64,000 nucleotides of DNA from Gordionus sp. m RMFG-2023 (taxonomy: Eukaryota > Nematomorpha > Gordioida > Chordodea > Parachordodidae): positions 52,204,002 to 52,268,001 of the forward strand of contig NC_088777.1 in the NCBI RefSeq assembly GCF_954871325.1. Reading direction: 5' to 3'. Shown piece after piece: positions 12,081-23,530 of this stretch (position 1 is the first letter of the stretch; the number at the start of each line of letters is the position of its first letter). The translations under genes and the position numbers were made by a program. A model generated the notes under the pieces. It saw nothing but the letters and a program-made list of their open reading frames with translations, was not told the origin of the DNA and did not search any database.

Positions 12081-13494
12081 TGCTATTATTTTCTTATAAA
12101 AAGATTAAAAAATTTTAAAAATTAAATTAAAGCACTTTAAACTATATCTAATTATTTTAAAGTGAAATATAATATACAATTAGATAAATATATTCCACCT
12201 CCATTTTTTTCGAAAAATAATATAGTTCAAATTGAAAAAAGCATTAAATTGAAAAAATATATTTATCCTCTATAAATTAATTAATATAAACTACGCCATA
12301 AAATCATATAATTAGCTTTAGCAAGTTATAATTATACACCAAAAATAAAATTACTTATAAAATAATTATTTAATATATATCACATGTTAAATGAAACTGC
12401 ACAACATAATTATATTATTCCAAATCATAATACCTTCACACTTTAAATGACAATACTTCATCTATTGTTACGTAGCTAGCAAAAGTTAATTAAAACTTTG
12501 TGCTCATCGCTATTCTTCTAATGCAAATTTCTTTTCTGGAATCCACTAAGGTTATTTGTTAAGCAATATTTACAAAATTATTTTTCCTCCTACTTTTCTC
12601 TATGAGTTAAAATTGTTTCCTCTACCCCACCATTCCATTAGCACGATATTTTACTCGTACGTCGAAATAATATTTAAATAAAATTTGATTTAAAAAAGGG
12701 TCTGAAAAATTAACCCAAAACATTCCATCGCTTTTACGATTTATTTTATGGTAAGTTAAGTTGAACACCCTAAATACATGAAAAGCTCTCAGAGGTGATA
12801 ATAAACAATAGTTTAAAAATATAATATGTCCCAATCTAAGAAGTAATAATTTTTCCTTCCATTATCCTAATGACCGGAACTGCAATCTAATTTGCCACTT
12901 TTAATATGTTTATTGATACAATTCAAGAATCTGGCCAATTTGAACAATATAATTTGTAATTCCTTATATGGATTTAAACCAGATTCAAAATCACGCAATT
13001 CTACCTGATGATTATAGAAGACAATTATTCCTTAATTTAAAATTATATATTTAATATAATATCAAGTCCATTCAATAAGAGAAAATTAAAATAAATATTA
13101 ATAATAATTTATATTTATTTTTGAAAAAAAATTAATTAAACTCGTAAATTGCTCATTTACCAAGCTGCCCTCTAAATAAGGCGGTTTAGACATTTTTTTA
13201 TCTTACCCATTATATTTTAAAGAATATATCAACTTGATAAAATTTTTGGCTTAATAATTTGATTAAAATTTTTTAAATCTTTTTGATAAAATTTTGGCAT
13301 TCAAAAAATAGAAACTATAAAAATAACAATTGATATATATATAAATTTGGAAATTGTCTTTACCATATTGAACCTCAATAATAACGTATTTGTCTTCCCC
13401 CAGTTTTCCTTTAACCAAAGAGATAAAAAATTAAAAATCAGAAATTATCATGATTTAGATTTTCATTTTAACAAAATAGTTATTACTATCAATT
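12081..13494. other. AT-rich spacer, nothing recognised
   Basis: A 70-codon minus-strand frame near 12.6-12.8 kb has no paralogue, no motif and no signal, and I do not call it. The rest is featureless. Confidence 0.5.
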
Positions 13495-13945
13495 CTTAAG
13501 CCACCTAGGCTATATATTTTATTTATATTTAAGGTTAAAAAAATTTCCCAAAACAATAGGATTGTGGATACTCTTTCAAATTTTAAATCTACCCAAATAG
13601 GTTGTACTATTATATATATTTCCCCTGAACTCAATGACAGCCCTTTTAAACAATCATTAATAAATTCGTTATTGAAATGTCTATGAAGTTGTTTATTGGA
13701 GATAGAGAATCAATTTTAATAAGATGCGTATCCTGGGAATGCATATAGCGGCTTGATCTTTGCCTCATAAAAATTTTATATTTGAAAATCTAGAGCGTGC
13801 AAGTTATAGTATTAATTACAATAATTGCAAGATAGGTGAAAATGATTTTGTGTTAAGTTTTCAAAAGACTGATCCCAAGGCGATTGGTCTGATATATTTT
13901 TTAAATATAATGAGGGGAATTAATTTGCCTCTAAAAAACAAATAA
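13495..13945 (+). pseudogene. repeat E copy 2, protein-like remnant
   Basis: Partner of 7,215-8,260, starting at the same CCACCTAGGCTATA word. An open stretch at 13,760-13,945 ends NIMRGINLPLKNK, and its middle (SFQKTDPKAIGLIY) matches the corresponding translation of copy 1. The two copies differ by many substitutions yet keep peptide similarity over about 35 residues. This supports a decayed protein-coding ancestor. Function unknown. Confidence 0.35.
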
Positions 13946-13959
13946 TGATTATTATTATT

Positions 13960-14152
13960 TTTTTAAAAAAAATATATATTCTTATTATAATTGCTCAACG
14001 ATTTCAATATTTTAGATTGTTTATGCTATAAATACTATTTATATATCCTAATATTATTATTTGCTTTGTATATTAAATAAGCACCGAAAATGACTATAAA
14101 AAGCAATTTTTATATTTTAATAGTATATGAGATATAAAAATCATAGGGCCTT
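13960..14152 (+). repeat. dispersed repeat C, copy 3 (3' part)
   Basis: Contains the family's CTATAAATACT and AAATAAGCNNCGAAAATNACTA words and the GCAATTTTTATATTTTAATA segment, then stops abruptly where SINE B begins. Confidence 0.5.
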
Positions 14153-14154
14153 GA

Positions 14155-14385
14155 TGAAAACTAATAGCTAGTCGGCAAAAGCGTTGCTTACCAATCCAAT
14201 GTTCTGGGTTCGAATCCCTGTAAAGATCGTGTTTTTTTTCTCCTAATCCAACTTGGTGGTTTCGTCCTTAGGGGAGGATGATATATAGGAGGCCTGACTC
14301 TACCACGTGATTCTGTTATAATATGTTAAATAATTAAGAGGGTCTTATTTCATTTTAACAAATTTTTTGGTCGGTATTTATTAGG
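14155..14385 (+). mobile_element. tRNA-derived SINE, family B, copy 1
   Basis: The head has an A-box match (TAGCTAGTCGG, 14,165-14,175) and a perfect B-box (GGTTCGAATCC, 14,207-14,217), followed by a T8 run at 14,232. The body of about 140 bp (TTGGTGGTTTCGTCCTTAGG, GATGATATATAGGAGG, GGTCTTATTTCATTTTAA) recurs on the minus strand at 32,575-32,815, including the head. Two copies at unrelated sites sharing a tRNA-like head and a non-tRNA body define a SINE. The source tRNA is not clear because the anticodon arm is degenerate. No target duplication was identified. Confidence 0.75.
14165..14239 (+). promoter_or_regulatory. internal Pol III promoter (A and B boxes) and T-run of SINE B copy 1
   Basis: A box at 14,165-14,175 and B box at 14,207-14,217, spaced as in tRNA genes, with eight T residues starting 15 bases after the B box. 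That is where a tRNA gene would terminate. A transcript from this promoter would therefore be expected to stop before the SINE body. Confidence 0.6.
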
Positions 14386-15430
14386 GTAACAGTTTGAATT
14401 TACTGATTCTTGATGAAAGAATCTAAGATAAATTTTAGCTAAGATTAAAATAAAATCAATATAAATATTTTATTTAACTTCACTTAAACTTTATAAGGGC
14501 AATTCCTATAATTTTCCACAGAATATTATTTTAATATTCGAAATATTTTAAAAATATTTACTAAAAACTTTTTAAAAATAACATGAATAAGTAACGAGAA
14601 AAAATATAATTTATAAAATAAAAAAACGACGTAATTTTTATATAACCCTAGTGATAGGCTGCTCTTTTTATTTGGGAATAAATATAAAATTCTTAGCTAC
14701 AAAATTAGCGCTTTCGAAAATTTTTAAAACACGACTTATTGAAATTTTATATAAAAATAAATAAAATAAGTATCGAGTTTTGGTCAAAGGAGGAAAAAAC
14801 TTTTTCGCCATCTATATGAAAAATCTTGAGGCTTATGTAAGAACCTTGATTTAAGCTGCTTTCATGGTGGGATTTGTTCTTGTACGATTTAACAGGTGAT
14901 TGATTTTCAAAGCTGTCAATGAGAAATTTTTTTTTTATTGACATCAATATTTCTAAGAATCATTATCATTAATGAAATATAAAAATATGTATTAAGAAAG
15001 AAAAATTGGTCTCTAATTTTATTAGAGATCTTTAGATCCCCTTCTTATTAAAGGCCTTTGGCTATATTAGATTTTTTAAAAAACAATTTTTGTTATTAAA
15101 ATAATTTTTATTATAATTATTGAAATCAATATTTCTTAGATTATTATCATGAGTGATATATAAAAATTTAATAAAGAAACATAGATTTATTTTAACCGTG
15201 GATCCCAATACAAATACAGCCTTAGCCGTTTTTTTAAATTGGCTAAATCGAAGCTCTCGACAGCGCTGCCATTACGTAAAGATTAAAATATCTAATATAT
15301 TTTAAAGAATAATATTAAATATCTATTTGATATATTATTTTTGCATCAAATAAATTTAATAAATATGAAGATGAACACTTCATATTTATTAAATTTTATA
15401 AGTAATTAAATAAAATTGATTATCCTTTTT
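14386..15430. repeat. repeat D, copy 1, with a conserved minus-strand frame
   Basis: Highly similar to 22,616-23,530, from CAGTTTGAATTTACTGATTC to the GATTATCC end. A minus-strand frame (14,947 to 14,747) begins MMSIKKKFLIDSFENQSPV and matches the frame of copy 2 for about 42 residues, one substitution apart over most of it, before the frames part. Copy 1 has an additional 170-180 bases near 15,008-15,185 that partly repeat the preceding sequence. The peptide is not recognised. High similarity could simply reflect a recent duplication, so coding status is open. Confidence 0.65.
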
Positions 15431-15695
15431 AATGATAATACCAAACATTTGATAAAACAAATAGTATAAAATTAAATATATAAGAAATGATTTTTTTTAA
15501 TTTTATACATATTTGCTTCGATGGTGAATATAGCTTATCCCTAAAAAATTAAAAAAACAACAACTATTCATTGAATAAATAAAGCAATATTATAAATATA
15601 CTGAAGAGCCAAAAACGTATTATATAATTTTTAAATTTTAAAAAATTTTAATAAATTCATTTGATTAATATAATTAGCTTAAAATTAAATAAGAC

Positions 15696-15759
15696 ATGAA
15701 TCTTCTAATTTTATTTTTATTCATATTCACCTTGAGCATAACTATTTGTCAAATTGATG
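15696..15759 (+). pseudogene. signal-peptide exon relic, block A copy 2
   Basis: ATG and 21 codons reading MNLLILFLFIFTLSITICQID, aligned without gaps to the exon at 1979. The hydrophobic character is kept through several substitutions. The position of the donor GT in copy 1 reads AT here (GATGATAAAG), so normal splicing at this point is not expected and I call it a relic. Confidence 0.4.
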
Positions 15760-16560
15760 ATAAAGAAAACTTTTGATTTTTAGTATTAATTTATAAAATA
15801 TATAATGTATCATTGGCGTATCCAGGTTTTACCCAGGGGAAGGGGGGGGGGGTTGAACTATTAGGAGAATTTTTCACCATTAATTTTATTAGAGATCTTT
15901 ACCGCTTCTTATTAAAGGCCTAGGGCTATATTATATTTTTATAAAAACAATTTTTGGTTATTAAAATAGTTTTTTTTCTAAATATTTTTTAAATTATAGT
16001 CGTTATTTAAAAAATAATTAACATTTTTTGATTTTTCTTTCTAATTCTTTCGTATAATGATATATTAATTTAGAAGAAAAAGGGTGGGGGGTATGTAGGG
16101 TGAAAACTTTTACTAGCTTAATATGATATTTACTAGTTTTTTCTTCCTTGTTGTTAATGACATAATATTTAAACTTTTTCGGTTATTAATTTATAGTTTT
16201 AAATTATGGTTAAATTTCTATATTGAATTATTGCTAACCTATATGTTAAATGCGATCTGGACAGGTTCATATACTTGATAAGACAAAGATCGGGTCATTG
16301 AATAGGAAAATTTTAAAAGTGTAAATTTATTATAATTCAAACCGGTGAATATTAGATTATATTAATTGATGAGTTGGAATACAATATAAAAGGTCATTTA
16401 CCATTTATTTGCCGCTTAAATTTTTAAGGCTCACTTTAAAACTGTTTAAAATACATCCTAAATTATTTATATGATATATTTTTAAACATTGGGGTCTGCT
16501 TCATATATTTTAAGTGAATTAAAATTAAAGGAAATTTAAAATATTTCACAAAAAATTATT

Positions 16561-17026
16561 TTTTCTTAAGCTTTCACCTTTTTATGGTGGTAAACTCTTT
16601 CAATACTCTCTCCACTTATTATTAATGCTATCTATCACTTTTTATCTCTGATGTCCTCCACCGGAGTTTCTTTTTCTATTCCATTTTAATCTTCCACCGG
16701 GCTATCGATATCGAGGCCAATGTATCTTGATTTCACACAGAAGTATCAATATCGACAGATATCCCATCGGAATATTCTTATCAGTTCCATATTATCCTTG
16801 AATGGCCCACGAGATCAGCTGGCCATCTTTCATTTTTGGTTTGTTGAATAGCACCTGGCTGGCCTGTCGGTGACCGGGGTGGCATTTCTCAGCTCAGACA
16901 TTCATCCTAGCTATATCCTTACACAATTGTCATCAAAAAAACCTGAAACATGCTCCTTACCAGGATTGAACCTAGGACCTTCTGCTCAAGCATACATTCT
17001 AAACCCATTAGGCCACCACGGTGGTT
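16561..17026 (-). mobile_element. tRNA-headed SINE, family A, copy 2, with LINE 3' tail
   Basis: Read on the minus strand it starts GTGGTGGCCTAATGGG, has a B box (GGTTCAATCCT), a T7 run, then the block containing CACCCCGGTCACCGACAGGC that is also found in the LINE 5' region (54,700-54,720) and in SINE A copy 1. A central part of about 200 bp is SINE-specific. The last 60 bases (AAGTGGAGAGAGTATTGAAA, TTTACCACCATAAAAAGGTG, AAAGCTTAAG) match the LINE's final coding and 3' bases near 57,648-57,700. It interrupts block A copy 2 but is absent from copy 1. Confidence 0.85.
16935..17015 (-). promoter_or_regulatory. A box, B box and T-run of SINE A copy 2
   Basis: A box TGGCCTAATGGG at 17,015-17,004, identical to that of the LINE head; B box GGTTCAATCCT at 16,972-16,962, also identical to the LINE. 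A run of seven T (minus strand) at 16,941-16,935 follows the B box by about 20 bases. Confidence 0.65.
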
Positions 17027-17720
17027 CTTATATATATATGAATAAATAAAATATAGTTAAATTTATTTAGGATAAAAAATTTTTTTTTAAACCCTTTGTT
17101 TGTAACACTTCTAAAAGTTTCTAATGTTTCAATATCCTTAAAATAATTTTCTTGAAATTACGATTGAAGTAGCTTTAAGTGGCATTACTAGCTTTTTCAA
17201 TCTCAAAGGTCTCAAAAAATTAAAAAAAAATTATTTTCAAAATTACTCTTTAGCTTAACGAAAATATTTAATTTTCAGTGCTCGAGCCTATGAGCCTACA
17301 CCCCCTAATCACGCCATAGAGAAGAGATAAGAATGTTTAAAAATATGAAAATTATTCTCTTTTTATACGAAATAATTAATGTTTAATCGAATGAAGATAT
17401 ATTTAAAATGTTTATATTTTCTCTATTAAAAAAATTAACTAAATTTTTTATCTTCTACAAATATTTACTAGCAAATTTCTTGGAAATATACTTTATAATT
17501 TTGATGAGAATTTTTTTTTTTTTAAAAAAAATATATAAATGGGATACAAAATAAAAATATTTTAAATGTAATATCGAAGTCATATCAGCATTTAATATTA
17601 TTGTTTATAAATAAAAACTAAACATGTAAGGTGTTTTGCCTCTTTTGCGATAAATTTACGATATTTATAATTGAACTAATTGAATTATTAGATAGCCTAA
17701 TCATTAGTCTACAAAATTGA

Positions 17721-19380
17721 AAAACCAAGGTTTTCTTTAGGATTTTGTAACTTTTACGCTTTTTATACTATTTATAAATTGAAGGAGAATATTTGATATA
17801 AAACAAAACAAAAAATTTACTAAAAATTTTACTCTTCCCCTATCAAAAAATATTTTTTGTTACCCCAAAATATTAAATAAAGATAAATTAATAGGTTTTA
17901 TTTTTACTTAATGGGCGTCATTTTTTTAAAAAATTATTAATAGATCATATTTATTTTATTATAAAATGGTGTCAAAAATTTATAACTCTTGAAACAAATA
18001 AATATTTTCTTTGAAATTTTACTTCTCGTGTAAATATAATGTAAATATTAACATTGAGAATTCTTAAAAATAAATTTTATATATTAAATCTATATATAAT
18101 TGAGAAAAAGAAATAACCAAAATTTTAATTTATAGTATATGAGTAAAAACTTCTATCAATATTTTTTCTTATTTGATTTTGTCAATTCGCCAATTTGATG
18201 GTTGATAAATTTCTCATTTTTCGACTATCATTTATAAAAAAGTATATATATAAATTGAGCCTAAATATAATTTAATATTCTTTTACTAAATTGAAATAAC
18301 TCTTATTTATTTAATCCATATATAGTTGACAAAATAATAATCTAAAATCTTATTTATAGGATATGAGTAAACTTCTATCAAAATTTTTTTATCGATCTTG
18401 TCAATTTGCCAATTTGATGGTATTTCCCATTTTTAACTTTATAAAAAAATATGTATATTCATTTTAATTAAAACTACATTTATAAAATTAAGAAATTTTG
18501 ATATAGAATTAATACATACTACCCAGTAACCAGCTAAATATATCCAAATCAGTTCAAATATCCTACTCGCCCCGGGAGATAAAATAGTTTAATATTAATT
18601 TGAGTCAAGCTTAAAAATTAAAATAAAGAAAATTTAAAAATTATATGACTTAACAATATTTAATTTAAAAAATGGAGTTAAATATATATATTTATAACGT
18701 TTAGCCAAGATAAATATTTCATTTAGAGTTTCCCTTTTCCCTGAAAATATAAATATTATCTAGTCATTTGGATTACCATGGGTAAAAATTAATTTGTCAA
18801 GTAATTCAAGAAAAAATTTAACTAAAGTGTTAAATTACCCATTTACCCCATCCCCCTCTATTTCTCAAATATTCTTTTTTAAGTAATAAAAGTAAGGTCA
18901 TTTCATTTAGACATAATCTTTAAATAAAAATTATTAAATATTCCAATAAATTTATATATGATATGTTTAATTTGATCTATTTTAATAATATAAAGGGTCA
19001 TAACTCTTAGACACTCGTTCATCCAAGTCTATGATTTTGTAATAAAGAAAAAAATTGAAAAAATTACTCCCATTTCCAGTGTTGTGTTTTAAGGATTAGT
19101 TATAGTATATACTATCAATATATTAAATTTAAAAAAAGTCCGATGGAGTCTGGTTTAAGATTTTTTTTTGTCTGATTTGATATGAAATTAAATTCAGCAT
19201 ATGTTTATTACTTACTATATTTTAATTTAAATCATCGTTGATTTTGAAATTATTATTTTATTATTATCTTTCTAATAGATATTCTTTCACAATCGCTTAA
19301 GGATTGAAATAAAAATGAGTCTTTAATTGGTTTGCTTTTTTAACCTATATTGATGTAAAAGGATTTTTACCAGGCATTAT
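17721..19380. other. AT-rich spacer with an imperfect tandem duplication
   Basis: No gene. About 18,085-18,255 and 18,325-18,465 are two diverged direct copies, sharing GTATATGAGTAAAAACTTCT / GGATATGAGTAAACTTCT and a TTGCCAATTTGATGG word, with a period near 230 bases. The rest is featureless. Confidence 0.55.
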
Positions 19381-19815
19381 GCCGGTGTGGCCTGGTGGTA
19401 TGATGTATGCTTGGAAACAGATGATCCCAGGTACAATCCTTGTAAGGAGCATAAGGTTTTTCTCTGATGACTGATTGTAACAATATATGATAGGATAAAA
19501 ATATCTGAGGTGAGAAATGCCACCTCGGTCACCGAGAGGCTTGGACAGCCGGGTGCTAGGATACTTGTCCAATAAACCAAAATGTAAGATGGCCAGCTGA
19601 CCTCATGGGCCATTCAAGGATGGTAGCGATCTCTTGGTCAACTCTAGGATAATGGTGACCTCTGAGGTCGTTCAAGCACAATGTCTGCCAATCTACAAAG
19701 AACCTGTTTACCATACTCTGGTAAGAAATCCATTGAGATTGATATTCCGATGGGAAAATATAATTACAATGGAATCAATAAGAATCTATAATATAGGCTC
19801 GATAAATACACTTAG
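19381..19815 (+). mobile_element. tRNA-headed SINE, family A, copy 1
   Basis: Starts GCCGGTGTGGCCTGGTGG with an A-box at 19,388-19,398 and B-box GGTACAATCCT at 19,430-19,440. A T5 run at 19,457 follows, then CACCTCGGTCACCGAGAGGC and GACAGCCGGGTGCTAGGATA, both shared with the LINE 5' region. After the ACCAAAATG word the SINE-specific part follows (GATGGCCAGCTGACCTCATG, shared with copy 2). The middle matches copy 2 only loosely and I do not see the LINE 3' tail, so this copy is older or 3'-truncated. Short frames on the minus strand here are shadows. Confidence 0.8.
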
Positions 19816-20399
19816 CTTATATAATATTTGAGAAGAATACCTTTTCTTTGATCAATTTTTTGCTTTGACATAAATTCTTCTTATCTTTTGGATCATTATT
19901 TCGACATCTAGGGTCTCTGTTTGGAGTTGAATGCTATAATTTATTTTAAATATATCCAAATATTTAAACTAATCTGAGGGGGTAGGATTGACTCTCATGT
20001 CTTAGAATTCGCCTGATATAAATATTTTCTTAATATTTAAAAATTTATTACATTGAAATGCATTTTTTTAATCTTTAATTTTACATATTTGTTATAAGAA
20101 AAAAAGAGAAATTATTTTTTTTATAAATTTTTTATTTATAAATTAATAAAATTAAATTTTGGCTAATGTAACTTAAATAAGAATCCCTAAAATTAAAAAA
20201 ATAACCTAAGCATTTAAATAGAGGAATAATATTATAAATGTTCTAGCGAAAATAGATAATTGTAGGTTTATAAAGCGTTCAGGAACCTATATTTTAATTT
20301 TATGACCAACCGTTATTTTTATACATACATGAACCTAAACCAAACCGATATAAAACTATTCTTAACTTTTAGCTATCTCATTGTTACGAGATACTTAAT

Positions 20400-20610
20400 T
20401 TGAAATACCCCATATGTCAATCATGCCAAGATTTTATAATTTCTTCACCTGAAGAAAGAAAGATTGAAGATAGTTTTGATAAATAAAAAATGATCCAAAA
20501 AGACACTGTTAATTTTATTGCATCTCCAATATAAGGGAAGCATCTTACTAGTAGTGCGTTTGAAGAAGCATATGATATATTTAATAACTATGCCTAAAAT
20601 AACTTGCTTT
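20400..20610 (+). pseudogene. hAT transposase remnant H2 (short)
   Basis: Translation gives ISSPEERKIEDSFDK and, downstream, GKHLTSSAFEEAYDIF. The same segment recurs at 24,610-24,770 (IISPPKEKSIEDIFEKFKKI) and near 42,450 and 47,020. The pattern resembles the region before the C-terminal dimerisation domain of hAT transposases, where a G-K-x-L-T word is common. It is frameshifted and interrupted, and only this piece of the unit is present here. Confidence 0.5.
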
Positions 20611-22615
20611 AAAACATTATGCTATATGACAATATCTTTTTAACGAGTCAATTATAAGGGATTTTGTTTCACTATTAATGCTTTTGCTTTGCCATGTTAC
20701 TACCACCATATATTCATGATTTTATTTTTTTAAAATATTTATTTATTAAAGAGAATGAATGACAAAAAAAAACTGTTTAGATTTTAACATTTACCTCATT
20801 TTTATATTTAATGATTCACAATAAGAAGAATATAGTTTTTAAATATATATATAAAAAAAATATTTACTTGCATAAAATTATTAAATGTTTATTGCATAAA
20901 TATTAAAATTTCAAAAATAAGAATATATATATGACTATATTATATTAATTATTTAATTTTAAAAAAAGGTCCATTATAACCAACTAAACGATTAATTTAA
21001 TTCAGAAATTATAGTGAAATAATTTGATATAACTAAAATAAAATTGTCTGCCAAATAAAAATTAAGTGAAAATTAAAATAAATAAATAAATTTTAAAAAG
21101 ATAAAAAATAATTATTTAAAATAAGAAAAAAAAAATTTGGGAAAAGATTAAGAAAAATTAAAACTTAAAAGAGATTGCAAGAAATTAGAAATAAGAAGAA
21201 ATTAGAAATAAGAAGAAAAAAGAAAAAAAAATTGACAAAATAATAGATTTTTGTTTTTGATTGACACATTTCCTTTTCAGATTGTAATTTTTTCTTTTTT
21301 GATCGGACTTTTTTTTTTACAATTGAAAGTCCTGAACCTGATATTATATTTTAAATTCTTCTTTGAATATCGGAATGGCATATCATATTTATTATATGAT
21401 ATTAATATATATTGAATAATCTTATCAAGGGATATTTATAAATCTTTCAATTTTTGAACGTGAAACCCCCCCCCCCCCTTCTCCACCGCCAATTAAATTT
21501 AAGGAAATATAAAAATGATATATTTTTCTTTGGGTTGGAAAATGGTAAGTTATATACTTTTATATATGTTGATTTATTTATTTATTGTTTAGATCTAACA
21601 TATCTTTAAATATTTATTGTTAAATTTAAGCTTTTACAGTTAAGAATTTAAATGTGTTGAACATAAATCTGCAAGGGGCAGCGTAGGAAATCAGGAAATA
21701 CTTACGAATGACTATATAAAAATAATCACAAATAATCTTAAGTCTGGAATTACCGCTATAAAACTTGAGATATAATTTTAAAAAATAGTAAATGTTAATA
21801 TTCAACACTGTAGTTAATCGCCAAATTAATAAATATAAAAGGATTAATATATGGTATATCAATTTTTAAAAATACATTATTCAATTATATAAATAATATG
21901 TAATTTTTTTTATGTAGCCCAAAGTAATATTATATTAATATATATTTTTGTTAGACATTAGTGGGGTTAAATGCAATCTCAAGCAACTCTTTATGATTTT
22001 AAGGAAATTATAAACGAATTGAATCTAGTCCAGAATGCGTTCTTATCTTGTACTTATTATTTTAGTTTGTTTTTCTTTTGACTTTCTTGAAAGATAGCCA
22101 AAATTGCCAAATAAATAAAATATTTTAGATCCCATGCTTTGCCATGGTTAAGAAGGTGTAGGTATTATATATATTGTCTCTCTTTGGAAGATATATTCCT
22201 TAGAATAAACAAATAAATATATACTATATCAAGACTTTAGAATCACAAATTAATTAATTATTAACCCACAGAACCTAGGACAACTTTTATATATTCTTTT
22301 AATTTAACATTGAAAATTGAATTATAAATATATTTTAATAATTAAAAATGTCTTTTAAAATGAACTATTATACATTTATTGCAAGAAAAAGGAGAAGTCC
22401 AAACTACTATAAGTAAATATAAAGATTTTAAATTAATTACTCAATTTAAAATATAGTATGGTACTGTATTAACCGAACTAATATTTTTAACTCGTAATTA
22501 GCATAGAGATTTGCCCTCCTCTAAGATATGTTAATAAATGGTTCCTATTTATAACACTGGCTATAAATAAGCTAGTTAGCATGGCATGATTAAGCCATCG
22601 CATAACCTAAAATTA
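20611..22615. other. AT-rich spacer with a purine-rich tract
   Basis: No gene. At 21,120-21,235 there is an A/G-rich tract with the unit GAAATTAGAAATAA repeated. A 78-codon minus-strand frame at 21.6-21.9 kb has no support. A GGGGTTAAATGCAATCTC word near 21,963 is a faint echo of block A. Confidence 0.5.
21464..21495 (-). mobile_element. isolated hAT-like terminus with a C13 run
   Basis: Thirteen C residues (21,466-21,478) are followed by TTCTCCACCGCCAATTAAA. On the minus strand this reads TTGGCGGTGGAGAAGG and then a G-run, the same layout as the ends at 2,093 and 15,811. No partner end was located. Confidence 0.35.
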
Positions 22616-23530
22616 AACAGTTTGAATTTACTGATTCTTGACTAAAGAACCTAAGATAAATTTTAGCTAAGGTTAAAATAAAATCAATATAAATATTTTA
22701 CTTAACTTCACTTAAACTATATAAGGGCAGATCCTAGAATTTTCCACAGAATATTATTTTAATATTCGAAATATTTTAAAAATAACATGAATAAGTAACG
22801 AAAAAAATATAATTTATAAAATAAAAAAACGACGTTAACTAATTTTTATATAACCCTAGTGATAGGCTGCTCTTTTGTTTGGGAATAAATATAAAAATCA
22901 TAGCTACAAAATAAGCGCTTTCGAAAATTTATAAAACACGACTTTATGAACATTTTATATAAAAATAAATAAAATAAGTATCGAGTTTTGGTCAAAGGAG
23001 GAAAAAACATTTTCCCCAATATGAAAATCTTGAGACTTATGTAAGAACCTTGATTTAAGCTGCTTTCAGGGTGGGATTTGTTCTTGTACGATTTAACAGG
23101 TGATTGATTTTCAAAGCTGTCAATGAGAAATTTTTTTTTTATTGACATCAATATTTCTAAGAATCATTATCATTAATGAAATATAAAAATATGTATTAAG
23201 AAAGAAAAATTGGTCGCATAAACATATTTTAAAAATTGATCAACTGTTGATTCGTTCCGGGGATCTCACCATAAATAAAACTTAAGTCGTTTTTTTTTAA
23301 AATTGGCTAAATCAAGGCTCTCGTCAGCGCTGCCATCACTCATCTAAAATAAATTAAATTGACACTTCAATATTGATAGGTCATAAAATTGAAATATATC
23401 TAATTTTTTTAAAGAAATATACTAATAATATATCTATTTTATAGAAAGACTATTTGATATAATATTTTTTCAACAAAAAATTTAATAAATATGAAGATTA
23501 AAACTTTCAATTTATTTGATTATCCTTAAA
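22616..23530. repeat. repeat D, copy 2, with a conserved minus-strand frame
   Basis: Partner of 14,386-15,430. The minus-strand frame is longer here: 101 codons from 23,151 to 22,846, beginning MMSIKKKFLIDSFENQSPV and ending KEQPITRVI. It differs from copy 1 by one His/Pro change over the shared first 42 residues and a shift afterwards. There is no signal peptide or known motif. It could be a decayed transposon protein piece, or simply open by chance in recently duplicated DNA. Confidence 0.6.

Larger units (their letters stand above)
15811..17319. mobile_element. G-tract-ended, hAT-like non-autonomous element, copy 2 (SINE-interrupted)
   Basis: Left end CATTGGCGTATCCAGG, followed by an uninterrupted G-run near 15,841. 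The right end on the minus strand is CTATGGCGTGATTAGGGGG. Without the inserted SINE it is about 1.04 kb, against 0.86 kb for copy 1. The ends are inverted and resemble hAT CAGTGGCG termini, but no 8-bp target duplication is visible, consistent with spread by segmental duplication. Confidence 0.4.
15400..17720 (+). repeat. duplicated block A, copy 2
   Basis: Partner of 1,620-3,330, in the same orientation and colinear, but with a 466-bp SINE inserted (16,561-17,026) and longer G and C runs. It abuts repeat D copy 1. Confidence 0.75.

Noticed and set aside
12622-12834. A 70-codon minus-strand gene
   Set aside because: No start context, paralogue, motif or splice support.
14165-14217. A genuine tRNA gene
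   Set aside because: The B box is perfect, but the acceptor and anticodon arms do not pair convincingly and the sequence recurs with a non-tRNA body at 32.6 kb, so it is a SINE.
19345-19613. Two overlapping minus-strand frames of 75 and 78 codons as genes
   Set aside because: They lie antisense to the conserved head of SINE A copy 1; similar frames appear antisense to the LINE head at 54.6-54.97 kb.
21120-21235. A purine-rich regulatory element
   Set aside because: Simple A/G-rich low complexity with a short repeated unit; nothing specific to support a function.
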